Of a DNA stretch of 64,000 nt, positions 32,790-42,170 are shown one piece after another. The notes beneath the pieces were generated by a model. That model had not been told where the DNA came from and made no database searches. It worked only from the letters and a program-made list of their open reading frames with translations. A program made the position numbers and the translations under genes. The stretch comes from Agromyces sp. 3263 (GTDB taxonomy: Bacteria > Actinomycetota > Actinomycetes > Actinomycetales > Microbacteriaceae), in the NCBI RefSeq assembly GCF_031456545.1, contig NZ_JAVDUV010000001.1, positions 1,860,001 to 1,924,000 of the forward strand. Direction: 5' to 3'. Position 1 is the stretch's first letter; every line of letters starts with the position of its first letter.

Positions 32790-35700
32790 ATGCGCGCAGG
32801 GGGGAGGATCGGTGTTGCCCGGGGGGGACGCAGCCGAAGGGTCCTTCAGGTCACCGCGCTCGCGGCGGGCTTCGCGCTCGCCACGGCGATGTGGTCGGGC
32901 GGCGGGGTCGCCTGGTCCGCCGAAACGCCTCCGGATGCCGCGTCGCCGAGCGACATCGCGACGGATGCGCCGGCGACGGATGCCCCCGCGACGGATGCGC
33001 CGGCAACCGATGCCCCCGCGACGGATGCCCCGGCAACCGATGCCCCCGCGACGGATGCCCCGGCCACGGACGTGCCCGCCACTGAAGCGCCGCCGACCGA
33101 TGCGCCGGCGCCCGAGGTGGCTGATGGCACGACGCCACCGGCCGGGGTGGCGCCCATGAGCCTCGAGGCGGAGGGGCTCGCGGCCGTCGCCGCCGGACCG
33201 CAGCTCGCGGCGGCCGCTGCGGCCACCGGATGCAGCTATGCGACATCCGGTGTGCAGGCGGCCAACATCTGCTGGCTCGACTTCGCCGGATTCAACGCGA
33301 CGACCGCGCGAACGACCGGGCAGGACTTCGCGCTCGGCCTCCCGGGCGGGTACACGGCGAACTTCAACATCTTCACCGGCGGTGCCAACGCCGCGGGATT
33401 GAACGCGGGTGCCCAGGGCAGCAACTCGGGTGTCTGGGCGACGGCGTACCCCGGCGTGACCGGCCGGCCGATCCTCCAGCGCAACACCACGGGAACGACC
33501 ACGGTGCAGTTGCGGAACTTCGGCGTCACCGATTCCCTCGGCGTCGCCGTCCCGAACTTCGGCATGGTCGCCGGCGATGGCGAGTCGACGGGTTTCAGCG
33601 AGAGCCTCTCGTTCTCGACGACCGGGACGCCGTGGACCCTGGTCACCAAGACCCAGTACGGATGCGGGGCGACCATCACCGGGCTGGGCACGAACACCGT
33701 CAGGTGTCAGGGCGTCAACCCGCAGTTCCCGGGGGCATACGGCACCGCGGTGTTCGCGACCAAGAACCCCACGTCCTACACGGTCTCGCTGGTCAACACG
33801 CAACTGGGCACCGAGGCGGCGGTGTTCGGATTCCAGACCGCGACGCTGACCCTGAACAAGGCGGTCAACGGGCGGGTGAACCCGGCTGATTCCTTCGACA
33901 CCACGATCACCTCGGCGCAGGGCACCGTGCTCGGGAGTGCGACGACCGGCGCCGGGGCCTCATCGACGACGGGGCCGATCACCCTGCTCCCCGGGTCGCA
34001 GCCGTTCACGCTCGCGGAGACGCCGACCGCCGGATCGACGCCCCTCGACGAGTACCTCGAGTCGTGGTCGTGCACCAATGAGAACACCGCCTCCACGACG
34101 GTGCTCCCTTCGGGTTCCGGCACGTCGAAGACCATCGTCCTCGGCATCGGCGACGCGGTGACGTGCACCGTCACGAACACGGCAGGCAGCCCCGAGCTCA
34201 GCCTCGACAAGGTGCTGACGGGGAATGCCGACGAGGACGGCTCGGGCACGGTGAGTGTAGGCGACACGCTGTCGTACTCGCTGACCGCGACCAATGTCGG
34301 CGATGTGGCGATCGACGACGTGGTCGTGTCCGATGCCCTGACCGGGGCGTCGCAGACGTGCGCGGCGGTGCCGGTGGCCGGCACGTGCGTGCTGTCGACG
34401 ACGCACGTGGTCACGCAGGCCGAGGCCGACGCCGGCCAGGTCGTGAACACGGGCTCCGTCGTCTCACCGCAGACGCCCGATCCGGTGACCGACACCGAGA
34501 CGGTGCCCGTTCCGCAGCATCCGTCGCTGTCCATCGTGAAGGTGCTCGTCGGCAATGCGGACGAGGACGGCTCGGGCACGGTGAGCGTGGGCGACAGCCT
34601 GTCGTACACCTTGACGGGAACGAACACCGGTGACATCACCCTGACCGGCGTCGTGGTCTCGGATGATCTCACCGGCGACTCGCAGACGTGCGCGTCGGTT
34701 CTGCTGCTCGGCACGTGCGTGCTGTCGACGACGCACGTGGTGACGCAGGCCGAGGCCGATGCCGGCGAGGTCGTGAACACGGGCTCGGCGGTCGCCGATC
34801 AGGTACCGACGCCGGTGACGGATGTCGAGACGGTCCCGGTCCCCCAGGCGCCCGCGCTGACCCTGGTGAAGTCCGCCTCGCCGTCGGACGCCGCCAGCTT
34901 CGTGCCCGGAACCGAGATCACGTACTCCTTCGTGGTGACGAACAGCGGCAACGTGACCGTCGAGAATCCCCAAGTCGTGGAGGTCGAGTTCACCGGGAAC
35001 GGCCCCGCGCTGGCGGTCGACTGCCCGGTCACGCCCGTGCTGCTGCCGCAGGCGCAGATGACGTGCACGGCCACCTACACCGTGCTCCAGGAGGACGTCG
35101 ACGCGAGCGGGATCGACAACACCGCGACCGCGTCGGGCATCGACCCGAACGGTGACGAGGTCGTGTCGCCCGAGGACAGCGCTCCGATCCCGGTGGACGC
35201 CGCTCCGGCGCTGACGATCGACAAGTCCTCGAGCGGTGGCCCGTTCACGCAGGCGGGCCAGGTCGTGACCTACTCGTTCCTCGTGACGAACACGGGCAAC
35301 GTCACCGTGGCCGACATCGCCGTTGCCGATGATGCCGGGCCGTTCACGGGCTCGGGAACGCTCTCGCCCGTCGCCTGCGATGCGACGACGCTGCTGCCCG
35401 GTGCGACGACGACCTGCACGGCGACCTACGAGCTCACCCAGGCCGATGTCGATCACGGGTCGGTGGCGAACACCGCGAACGCGCAGGGCACCGCGGCCGG
35501 CGACCCCCTCGAGTCGCCGTCCGACACGGAGATCGTCTCGATCGCTCCGGCGCCGGCGCTGACGATCGCGAAGACGGGAGAGCCCGACGACCCGACCGAG
35601 GCCGGACAGCAGATCACCTACTCGTTCGTGGTCACGAACACCGGCAACGTGACCCTGACCGACGTCGCGGTCGCCGAGCTCGAGTTCACCGGCAACGGCG

Positions 35701-37106
35701 TCCCGCCGGCGGTGACCTGTCCCGCCGACGAGGTCGACTCGCTCGCGCCCGGCGACGACGTGACGTGCACCGCCACCTACACGCTCATCCAGGCCGACGT
35801 CGACGCGGGCGGGGTCACGAACACCGCCGATGCGACTGGCTCCACGCCGATCGGGCTCCCGGTGAGCGCACCGCCGTCGGAGTTCCCGATCACGATCGTG
35901 GCCTCCCCGGCATGGACGCTGCTGAAGACGGTGAGCCCGACCGCCGCCACCCGGGCCGGCGACCAGCTGACGTACTCGTTCCTCATCACGAACACCGGCA
36001 ACGTCACCCTCACCGAGATCGGTGTGAACGACGAGGAGTTCACCGGTACGGGCACGATCTCGGGGATCGACTGCCCCGAGACCAGCCTCGCACCCGCTGA
36101 GGACGTCACCTGCACGGCCACCTACGTGCTGACGCAGGCGGACGTCGACGCGGGCGGGGTCACGAACACCGCGACCGCCTCGAGCACGCCGCCGAACGCG
36201 CCCCCGGGCACGTCGCCGGAGTCGAGCGCTGCGGTGACCGTGGACGAGGCGCCGGCCCTCGAGGTCGTGAAGGGAGCGTCGCCCGTCACGGTGACCGCGG
36301 CCGGCCAGGTCGTCACCTACTCGTTCGTCTTGACGAATACCGGCAACGTCACGCTCCACGACGTCGTGATCGCCGAAGGCGAGTTCACGGGCACCGGCAC
36401 GATCTCGGCGATCGACTGCCCGGCCGACCCCGTCGCGCCCGGCGATGACCTCATCTGCTCCGCCACCTACGTGGCGACGCAAGCGGACCTCGACGCGGGT
36501 GACGCGATCGTGAACACCGCCACGGCGAGCGGCATCACGCCGTTGGAGGTGCCGGTGACCTCGGTCGAGAGCGAGCCGGCCACGGTCGAGGTCGAAGGAG
36601 TCGAGGCACTGCAGCTCGACATCACGGTCGACACCCCGGTCGTCAGCGGCCCCGGGCAGACGGTGAACTACACGTTCACGGTGACGAACACCGGCACCGT
36701 CACCCTGAGCGACGTCGGCATCACAGGCGTGAACTTCACCGGGTCCGGTGGGGTGCCCACGATCGTGTGCCCGACCGGTGACGTGGCACCCGGCGAGCGC
36801 GTCGTCTGCACGGCGACCTACCTCACGACCGAGGCGGATGCCGCGGCCGGCCGCATCGACCTCACCGCGAGCGCGACGGCGACCGGCCCCGACGGGGAGC
36901 CCGTCCAGGGTAATCAGGACGAGGTCGAGGTCGCCCTGCCCGGCACCGAACCGCCCGCCGCGATCCCGCCAGCGGCGAGTGCGTCGACCGGACTCGCGCA
37001 CAGCGGTGTCGAGGGGAGCGCGACCGCCGCGATCGCCCTGCTCCTCGTGGCGCTCGGCGCGGCGTTCCTCGTTCTCCGCCGAATCCGGCCGGCTCGGCGT
37101 CGCTGA
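32790..37106 (+). CDS. DUF11-repeat surface protein with sortase-like C-terminal anchor
   Basis: A 1438-residue exported protein. Order: signal peptide (to about 45), a 10-unit ATDAP-type linker (57-106), a beta-rich domain (about 150-345), a prealbumin-like domain (about 349-465), then eight DUF11 repeats (about 467-1385), each with a conserved TYSF-VTNTGNVT and C-T-ATY core. The C-terminus is LAHSG (1402-1406), a hydrophobic helix and a basic RRIRPARRR tail, resembling the LAxTG signal of class E sortases with Ser for Thr. Repeats 1 and 2 begin with a DEDGSGTVSVGD loop that looks calcium-binding. A stalk-like cell-wall protein, perhaps for adhesion. GAGGGGG precedes the ATG. Confidence 0.85.
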   Translation: MRAGGRIGVARGGRSRRVLQVTALAAGFALATAMWSGGGVAWSAETPPDAASPSDIATDAPATDAPATDAPATDAPATDAPATDAPATDAPATDVPATEAPPTDAPAPEVADGTTPPAGVAPMSLEAEGLAAVAAGPQLAAAAAATGCSYATSGVQAANICWLDFAGFNATTARTTGQDFALGLPGGYTANFNIFTGGANAAGLNAGAQGSNSGVWATAYPGVTGRPILQRNTTGTTTVQLRNFGVTDSLGVAVPNFGMVAGDGESTGFSESLSFSTTGTPWTLVTKTQYGCGATITGLGTNTVRCQGVNPQFPGAYGTAVFATKNPTSYTVSLVNTQLGTEAAVFGFQTATLTLNKAVNGRVNPADSFDTTITSAQGTVLGSATTGAGASSTTGPITLLPGSQPFTLAETPTAGSTPLDEYLESWSCTNENTASTTVLPSGSGTSKTIVLGIGDAVTCTVTNTAGSPELSLDKVLTGNADEDGSGTVSVGDTLSYSLTATNVGDVAIDDVVVSDALTGASQTCAAVPVAGTCVLSTTHVVTQAEADAGQVVNTGSVVSPQTPDPVTDTETVPVPQHPSLSIVKVLVGNADEDGSGTVSVGDSLSYTLTGTNTGDITLTGVVVSDDLTGDSQTCASVLLLGTCVLSTTHVVTQAEADAGEVVNTGSAVADQVPTPVTDVETVPVPQAPALTLVKSASPSDAASFVPGTEITYSFVVTNSGNVTVENPQVVEVEFTGNGPALAVDCPVTPVLLPQAQMTCTATYTVLQEDVDASGIDNTATASGIDPNGDEVVSPEDSAPIPVDAAPALTIDKSSSGGPFTQAGQVVTYSFLVTNTGNVTVADIAVADDAGPFTGSGTLSPVACDATTLLPGATTTCTATYELTQADVDHGSVANTANAQGTAAGDPLESPSDTEIVSIAPAPALTIAKTGEPDDPTEAGQQITYSFVVTNTGNVTLTDVAVAELEFTGNGVPPAVTCPADEVDSLAPGDDVTCTATYTLIQADVDAGGVTNTADATGSTPIGLPVSAPPSEFPITIVASPAWTLLKTVSPTAATRAGDQLTYSFLITNTGNVTLTEIGVNDEEFTGTGTISGIDCPETSLAPAEDVTCTATYVLTQADVDAGGVTNTATASSTPPNAPPGTSPESSAAVTVDEAPALEVVKGASPVTVTAAGQVVTYSFVLTNTGNVTLHDVVIAEGEFTGTGTISAIDCPADPVAPGDDLICSATYVATQADLDAGDAIVNTATASGITPLEVPVTSVESEPATVEVEGVEALQLDITVDTPVVSGPGQTVNYTFTVTNTGTVTLSDVGITGVNFTGSGGVPTIVCPTGDVAPGERVVCTATYLTTEADAAAGRIDLTASATATGPDGEPVQGNQDEVEVALPGTEPPAAIPPAASASTGLAHSGVEGSATAAIALLLVALGAAFLVLRRIRPARRR
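32958..33107 (+). repeat. 15-bp coding repeat encoding ATDAP units
   Basis: Ten in-frame 15-base units: seven ATDAP, then ATDVP, ATEAP and PTDAP. Copies alternate between GCGACGGAT and GCAACCGAT spellings, suggesting expansion as 30-base doublets. It encodes an extended linker between signal peptide and first domain and is prone to length change. Confidence 0.85.
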
Positions 37107-37179
37107 AGCTCGCGGTGTCGCCGCCCCGTGTCATCGGCGGGCGGGCGGCCGTCCTTCCGGCGTGCGCGAAGATGGAACG

Positions 37180-38019
37180 ATGACGAGAACGGTGCAGGGT
37201 GCCAACGTGCTGATCACGGGCGCGGCGGCGGGCATGGGCCGCATGTACGCCGAACGCGCGGTGGCCGAGCACGCGGCATCCGTCACCCTCTGGGACCGCG
37301 ACGCACCGGCGCTTGCCCGCACCGCCGACGAACTCGGTGCCGTCTCGCGCGGTCGCAGCCGGGTGCAGTCGTACGTGGTCGACGTGGGGGACCTCGGCGC
37401 CATCGCGAAGACCGCCCAGCGGGTGCGACGCGAGGTGGGCAATCCCGACGTGCTCATCAACAACGCCGGCATCGTGCGCGGCAACCGGTACTTCTGGGAG
37501 ACCGACAACGGCGAGGACACCCGCCCGACCATGCAGGTCAACGCGCTCGCGCCCATGTACATCACGCGCGAGTTCATCCCCGGCATGATCGCGAACGCCT
37601 ATCGGGCGTCGCGGATCGTGAACATCGCCTCGGCCGCCGGCACGCTCGCGAATCCGCGCATGGCGGTGTACGCGGCTTCCAAGGCCGCCCTCATCGGCTG
37701 GAGCGAGTCGCTACGGCTCGAGCTCGAGCAGGCCGATCACGGCAACGTGAAGGTCACGACCGTGACGCCGAGCTACATCTCGACGGGCATGTTCGCCGGC
37801 GCCAAGGGCCCGACGCTCACCCCGGTGCTCGACCCCGAGTTCGTCGTCGACCGGGTCTGGAAGGCGATGCTCGCCGGCACGCCGCTCGTGGAGCTGCCGT
37901 GGAGCGTCGGCCTGTCGCGGGCGCTCCGGGGGCTCCTGCCCACCCGGGTGTTCGACCGGGTCGTGGGCGACGGCTTCGGCGTCTACCGCTCGATGGAGCG
38001 ATTCACCGGCCGCGACTGA
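37180..38019 (+). CDS. Short-chain dehydrogenase/reductase
   Basis: A 279-residue classical SDR: TGAAAGMG dinucleotide loop (about residues 13-20), NNAGIV (about 94-99), catalytic Ser in NIASAAGT and YAASKAAL (about 164-171). The C-terminal extension contains PWSVGLSRALRGLLPTRVFDRVVG, seen in SDRs related to lipid or steroid dehydrogenases. The substrate is unknown. The ATG at 37180 is preceded by GATGGAA, a weak ribosome site. A single-gene unit. Confidence 0.9.
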   Translation: MTRTVQGANVLITGAAAGMGRMYAERAVAEHAASVTLWDRDAPALARTADELGAVSRGRSRVQSYVVDVGDLGAIAKTAQRVRREVGNPDVLINNAGIVRGNRYFWETDNGEDTRPTMQVNALAPMYITREFIPGMIANAYRASRIVNIASAAGTLANPRMAVYAASKAALIGWSESLRLELEQADHGNVKVTTVTPSYISTGMFAGAKGPTLTPVLDPEFVVDRVWKAMLAGTPLVELPWSVGLSRALRGLLPTRVFDRVVGDGFGVYRSMERFTGRD

Positions 38020-38126
38020 GCCCGCACCCGCACAGGCTGCGGGCGGAGGCGATGCGCGATCACGCCGATGGACAGCGACACCGCCAGGGCGGCCGCGGCG
38101 ATCACGGGCACGAGTTCGGGAGTCAT
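37983..38126 (-). CDS. Possible 47-residue membrane peptide
   Basis: A short minus-strand frame that starts MTPELVPVIAAAALAVSLSIGV, a single clear membrane helix, and ends in a basic tail (HRLRPQPVRVRAQSRPVNRSIER). The last 12 codons overlap the end of the SDR gene tail to tail. A TACCTT box stands six bases before the ATG, fitting the leaderless pattern of this genome, but no -35 box is seen. No family is recognised; it may be spurious. Confidence 0.35.
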   Translation of the reverse strand: MTPELVPVIAAAALAVSLSIGVIAHRLRPQPVRVRAQSRPVNRSIER

Positions 38127-38185
38127 GCGGTGAAGGTAGCCCTGCAAGCTGGGTGCCCGCCGCGAATCGCGCAGGCGGCCAGGTG

Positions 38186-38623
38186 TCAGCCGTCGCCCTT
38201 CCCCTTCTTGCCCTTGTCGTCGTTGCCCTTGCCCTTGCCCTTGTCGTCGTCGTTGCCGGGCTGGCCGCCGTCATCACCGGCGGGTGCCGGGGCCGGAGCG
38301 GGCGTCGGCGTGCTCGCCACGTCGGCCGCCTCGAGATCGGCCCGCACGAGATCGATCGCGGCACGGATGTCGGACTCCTGCGTTGCGTCGACGGCACCGT
38401 CCTCGACCGCGGCGTCGACATCCCGCTCGAGCAGGGCGAGCTCGGCGAGCGCTCCGGGATAGTCGCCCTCCGCCGCGCGGGTCGAGATCTGCACGACCGA
38501 TTCGTGCATCGCGGCCGCGGTGTTGTCGGCCGAGGCCGCGCACGACGAGAGGCCGAGGACCAGCGCGAGGGCGACGGTCGCGGCGGGGAGCACGGCGCGA
38601 CGCGTGGCGAGCCGGCGCATCAT
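38186..38623 (-). CDS. Lipoprotein with Lys/Gly-rich tail, coupled to the kinase
   Basis: A 145-residue lipoprotein: lipobox LGLSSC (Cys28), then a helical acidic domain (about 30-100), a Pro/Ala linker and a C-terminal tail alternating Lys, Gly and Asp (KGKGKGNDDKGKKGKGDG). Its ATG overlaps the kinase stop by four bases. The family of the helical part is not known to me. The charged tail could contact cell-wall polymers. Coupling suggests it is a partner or extracellular sensor element for the kinase. Confidence 0.78.
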   Translation of the reverse strand: MMRRLATRRAVLPAATVALALVLGLSSCAASADNTAAAMHESVVQISTRAAEGDYPGALAELALLERDVDAAVEDGAVDATQESDIRAAIDLVRADLEAADVASTPTPAPAPAPAGDDGGQPGNDDDKGKGKGNDDKGKKGKGDG

Positions 38624-39924
38624 CCGCTCACCGCCTCGTCGAGCTGCTGGAGGTGCACGCCGAGGTCTCCGGGCACGGCGGGCAGCGGCTCGGGCGTCGC
38701 CTCGGGCGCGGGGGCGCTGAACGCCGAGAGCACCACCGCGGTCACCACCCCGGCGATCGCCAGCAGCAGTGCGACCGCGATGGCGGGACGCACCCAGCGC
38801 CGGCGATCGTCGTCGTGGTCTCCGGCGGAGCGGCGCTCGGCGCGCGGCGATCGGGCGGTCGCGGCCGCGTTGGAAGTCTCGGCAGCGGCGCCGGGCACCG
38901 CGAAGAACGAGCGGTCTGGCGTCGGGAGCACGCGAGTGGCCATGGTCTCGTCCGCGGCGGGCTCGGACGCCGCAGGCGCCGGAGCCGCGCCCGCGGGCAT
39001 CGCCTCAGTGGGCTGGTCGGCGACCTGGGTGAACGCGATGGTCGGCGCCGTGGCATCCGCGTCGGTGACCGGCGTCGTGTCCAGCGTGCTGGCGACGACC
39101 GCGACATCAAGCGCGCTCGGACGGTCACCCGGTTCGCGGGCGGTCATCGCCCGCAGCAGTGCGACCCAGTCCTCGCCGAGGGCGGCGGGGATGTCGGGAT
39201 CGCGCGCGAGCCTGGCGCCGGCCGCCTCGACGGCGGGCCCGGGGAAGGGCGTCTCGCCGGTGCGGGCTTCGAGCACGAGGAGTCCCAGGGAGTAGACGTC
39301 GCTCGCCGGCGATGGGGGCCGGCCCGTCACCTGCTCAGGGCTGACATAGCCCGGCGTGCCCACGAGCAGGCCCGCGCGGGTGATGCGGGCGTCGTCGATG
39401 AGGCGGGCGATGCCGAAGTCGGCGAGCTTCGCGTTCCACGTGCGGCTCGGCAGGTGCGCGGGCTCGAGGAGCACGTTCGCGGGCTTCACGTCGCGGTGCA
39501 CGATGCCGCGATCGTGGATGACGTGCAGCGCCTCGGCGAGGTCGGCCAGCAGCCCCGCGGCATCCGCCGGGCCGAGCGGGCCGAGCCGCAGCGTCTCGCG
39601 CAGGTCGCGGCCCTCGACGAGCTCCATCACGAGGAACTCGCGGCCCGTCGCCGGGTCGCGGGAGGCGTCGTACAGCCGCACCAAGGCGCGGTGCGAGAGG
39701 CTCGCGAGCAGCGCGGTCTCGGATCGTCGACGCTGCGCGTCGTCGAGGCCCTCCGCCTCGGCGGCGAAGACCTTGACCGCGACGGGGCGGCCGAGCGCGA
39801 GGTCGACGCCGCGATACACGGTCGCCATGCCGCCACGACCGATGAGGCCCTCGAGCCGGTAGCGGTCGCCCAGCGTGGCGCCGGTGAAGGCGTCGCCCAT
39901 CACGCTGTTCGGGGTGCTGCTCAC
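38620..39924 (-). CDS. Membrane-anchored Ser/Thr protein kinase (PknB-like, without PASTA)
   Basis: A 434-residue Hanks-type kinase. The glycine loop is GRGGMATVYRG (29-39), Lys51 is the ATP-binding residue, HRDVKPAN carries catalytic Asp145, then DFGIARL and GTPGYVSPEQ. A juxtamembrane Ala/Pro-rich region (about 280-370), one membrane helix (about 382-405) and a short outer tail follow. There are no PASTA repeats, so it is not PknB itself. The GTG at 39924 has TACCCT seven bases upstream (leaderless pattern); an ATG at 39900 is the alternative. Operon with a lipoprotein. Confidence 0.93.
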   Translation of the reverse strand: MSSTPNSVMGDAFTGATLGDRYRLEGLIGRGGMATVYRGVDLALGRPVAVKVFAAEAEGLDDAQRRRSETALLASLSHRALVRLYDASRDPATGREFLVMELVEGRDLRETLRLGPLGPADAAGLLADLAEALHVIHDRGIVHRDVKPANVLLEPAHLPSRTWNAKLADFGIARLIDDARITRAGLLVGTPGYVSPEQVTGRPPSPASDVYSLGLLVLEARTGETPFPGPAVEAAGARLARDPDIPAALGEDWVALLRAMTAREPGDRPSALDVAVVASTLDTTPVTDADATAPTIAFTQVADQPTEAMPAGAAPAPAASEPAADETMATRVLPTPDRSFFAVPGAAAETSNAAATARSPRAERRSAGDHDDDRRRWVRPAIAVALLLAIAGVVTAVVLSAFSAPAPEATPEPLPAVPGDLGVHLQQLDEAVSG

Positions 39925-40006
39925 CCCATCGAGGGTAGTCGCCGTCGTCGGGCACCGCCCGGACCAGGGGTGGGGTGGCCGCGCCGGTCGCCGTCTGGTA
40001 GTGCTC

Positions 40007-40055
40007 GGGATGCCCCTGGAAGGGGCGGGATGCCCCTGGAAGGCTCGGGATGCCT
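40007..40055. repeat. 20-bp tandem repeat between kinase and exonuclease genes
   Basis: Two copies plus a partial third of CGGGATGCCCCTGGAAGG with a two-base joint, at 40007, 40027 and 40047. The third runs up to the stop codon of the exonuclease gene. No function is apparent. Confidence 0.65.
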
Positions 40056-40897
40056 CAGCCGAAGATCATCGGCGAGTCGTCGACCACCGGCTCGAGCGCC
40101 AGGTCGACGAGCACCGGCACGTGGTCGGACGGCGCCGCGCCCTTGCGCTCGTTGCGGTGGATCGAGGCATCCGTCACCGCCCCGGCGAAGGCCGCGGAGC
40201 CGAGGACGAAGTCGATGCGCATGCCCTCGTTACGGGGGAACCGGAGCTGCTTGTAGTCCCAGTAGGTGAAGAGTCCCTCGGGCACCCGGGCGCGCACGAC
40301 GTCGCTGACGCCCGCCGCCTCGAGCGCGAAGAACGCCGCGCGTTCCTCAGGGGAGACGTGGGTCGTGCGACCGACGACGACCGTCGGGTCGCCGTTGTCG
40401 ACGTCGAACGGGGCGATGTTGAAGTCGCCCATGAGCGCGAACGGCACCTCGGGGTACGACGTGGTCTGCTCGCGGGTGTACTCGGTGAGCGCCTCGAGCC
40501 AGTCGAGCTTGTAGGTGTAGTGGGGGTCGCCCAGCGAGCGGCCGTTGGGCACGTAGAGGCTCCACAGCCGCACGCCGTCGACGGTCGCGCCGATGGCCCG
40601 CGCCTCCTGCGGTTGGTCGGGGCCCTCGAGGCCCTTGAAGAACCCGGGCATGCCCGGGAAGCTCGTCTCGACCGACTCGATCGGCGACCGGCTCGCGATG
40701 GCGACGCCGTTCCACTGGTCGAAGCCGTGCAGCGCGAGCTCGTAGCCGGCGTCTTCGAACTGTGCCGCCGGGAACTGCTCGGGCTTGCACTTGATCTCCT
40801 GCATCGCGAGCACGTCGACGTCTTCGCGCACCATCCAGTCGACGACGCGGTCGACGCGGGTGCGGATCGAGTTGACGTTCCAGGTGGCGATGCGCAT
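40055..40897 (-). CDS. xth: Exodeoxyribonuclease III
   Basis: A 280-residue member of the exonuclease III/AP endonuclease family. Motifs in order: TWNVNSIR (5-12), QEIKC (Glu34 metal ligand), YVPNG (about 115-119), GDFNIAP (about 152-158) and SDHVPV (about 263-268, catalytic Asp-His pair). It repairs abasic sites and trims 3' ends. The start at 40897 has TAGGCT seven bases upstream, so it is probably leaderless. Longer frames are rejected because MRIATWNVN is the family start. Confidence 0.95.
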   Translation of the reverse strand: MRIATWNVNSIRTRVDRVVDWMVREDVDVLAMQEIKCKPEQFPAAQFEDAGYELALHGFDQWNGVAIASRSPIESVETSFPGMPGFFKGLEGPDQPQEARAIGATVDGVRLWSLYVPNGRSLGDPHYTYKLDWLEALTEYTREQTTSYPEVPFALMGDFNIAPFDVDNGDPTVVVGRTTHVSPEERAAFFALEAAGVSDVVRARVPEGLFTYWDYKQLRFPRNEGMRIDFVLGSAAFAGAVTDASIHRNERKGAAPSDHVPVLVDLALEPVVDDSPMIFG

Positions 40898-40907
40898 GGA
40901 AGCAAGC

Positions 40908-41567
40908 CTAGGACGGCGCGCCGACACCCTTGCGCTCGTCCCCGGCCTCGGCCTCTGCCTCCGAACGCACCACCTCGGGGTCGTCGCCGTCCTTCGCCTC
41001 CTGCAATCGCGGCAGCACCAGCCAGAGCAGCACGAGCACGATCGCGCCGACCACAAAGGTGATGATGCCGGCGGCCCGCGAGACCGCGAAGTCGAAGATC
41101 AGGGTCGTGACCCCGAGCACCAGCAGGGCGACCACCGCAAGGTGCGCGATGAGCAGCCGGTTGCCGGTGCGCACGATGCGTTCCTTCACCTGGTGCCGGA
41201 ACAGCGTGCGGTGCAGCGTCACCGGCGCGAGGCCCACGATCGTCGCCAGACCGGCGAGTGCGACGAGCACGAGGTAGAGGACGAGCTGGTACTGGTCGAG
41301 CTCCTCGAACCGCTGCTGGAAGGCGACCGCGAGGAGGAACCCGCCGATGAGCTGCGTGCCCGTCAGCGCGACCCGGAGCTCCTGCAGGATGTCGCTCCAG
41401 TTGCGGTCGCTCCGCTCGTTGGGGGTCTCATTCCGTCCATCGCCCGGCGCGACGTCCTCGTCGTGCGCCGGCGTCGGGCTGCGGCGGGGGCTGCCGTCGG
41501 GCGATGGGGCGTCGTCGACGCGGCCGAGTGCGTCGGAGACGGGCGGTCCGGCGTGTCGCGCGTTCAT
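40908..41567 (-). CDS. DUF6328 family membrane protein
   Basis: A 219-residue protein: a polar N-terminal region of about 70 residues, then four membrane helices (about 75-95, 105-125, 145-165 and 170-190) and an acidic tail. The core NWSDILQELRVALTGTQLIGGFLL and the segment VTLHRTLFR are typical of DUF6328, a family of unknown role. TACCAT five bases before the ATG suggests a leaderless start. The gene stops ten bases upstream of the exonuclease start, so both may share a transcript as well as separate promoters. Confidence 0.8.
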   Translation of the reverse strand: MNARHAGPPVSDALGRVDDAPSPDGSPRRSPTPAHDEDVAPGDGRNETPNERSDRNWSDILQELRVALTGTQLIGGFLLAVAFQQRFEELDQYQLVLYLVLVALAGLATIVGLAPVTLHRTLFRHQVKERIVRTGNRLLIAHLAVVALLVLGVTTLIFDFAVSRAAGIITFVVGAIVLVLLWLVLPRLQEAKDGDDPEVVRSEAEAEAGDERKGVGAPS

Positions 41568-41630
41568 GCTCGATGGTAGCCACGCCGGCCCGGCGGCGGA
41601 CAAGCCCTTGCGCCGCACGTCGGCACAGCC

Positions 41631-42017
41631 CTAGAACGTCGCGCCCTCGACCCCCGAGATCGTGAGGGCGGCGCCGCCGAAGAAGACGGCGGCGACGAGC
41701 ACGATCCCGACGATGGGGATCCAGAAGGCGATGCGCCGCAGGACCAGCACGATGACCGCGGCGATCAGCGTGAGCAGGCCGACCACGAGCGGGCCGACCA
41801 GCGCGATGAGCATGCCGGTGCCCATGCGGTCGTAGTCGCACACCGTGCTGGCGCCGCAGGAGTCGCCCGCGAACGCGAGGAACACCGCGAAGAACGACGC
41901 GAGCAGTGCTGCGCCGATCATGACGACGAGCAGCACGATGGTGAGCACCAGGTCCCACATCACGACGGGGCGCTTCGGTGCTGCGGATGCCGCGTACGGC
42001 TGCACTGCCTCGGTCAT
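41631..42017 (-). CDS. DUF6264-like small membrane protein
   Basis: A 128-residue protein with three membrane helices (about 22-48, 67-92 and 97-122). The loop between helices 1 and 2 has two Cys ([16 protein letters not shown]) that could form a disulfide outside the membrane. GGGGGAG precedes the ATG at 42017; the long frame running further upstream in this phase is antisense to the F420 genes. The family is typical of Microbacteriaceae; role unknown. Confidence 0.75.
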   Translation of the reverse strand: MTEAVQPYAASAAPKRPVVMWDLVLTIVLLVVMIGAALLASFFAVFLAFAGDSCGASTVCDYDRMGTGMLIALVGPLVVGLLTLIAAVIVLVLRRIAFWIPIVGIVLVAAVFFGGAALTISGVEGATF

Positions 42018-42170
42018 GCGCTCCCCCGACCCGCGTTCGCCCGTCGCTCCGCTGGCCGAATTCTGGCAGCCGGGCGCCGGATGCTGCAAGGATCGGGTGC
42101 GGGGAACGCGCGGGCAGGTGCGGGCGACCCGCGCGCAAACGCAGGCGATCGAGTGGGACGGGGCAGCCGT

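Noticed and set aside
32958..33107. Tandem repeat as a CRISPR-like array
   Set aside because: Units are 15 bases, contiguous and in frame with no spacers; there are no cas genes.
32846..33226. Repeated GASVA units on the minus strand, like a pentapeptide-repeat protein
   Set aside because: They are the reverse reading of the ATDAP-coding repeat and lack the pentapeptide A(D/N)LXX pattern.
34464..37001. An 845-residue minus-strand frame opposite the DUF11 repeats
   Set aside because: Arg/Gly/Val-rich, antisense to the repeat-bearing surface protein and without domains; it arises from the repeat structure.
40007..40055. 20-bp repeats as attachment site or iteron
   Set aside because: Only two and a half copies, no integrase or replication gene nearby, and the GGATGCC-type heptamer explains part of the similarity.
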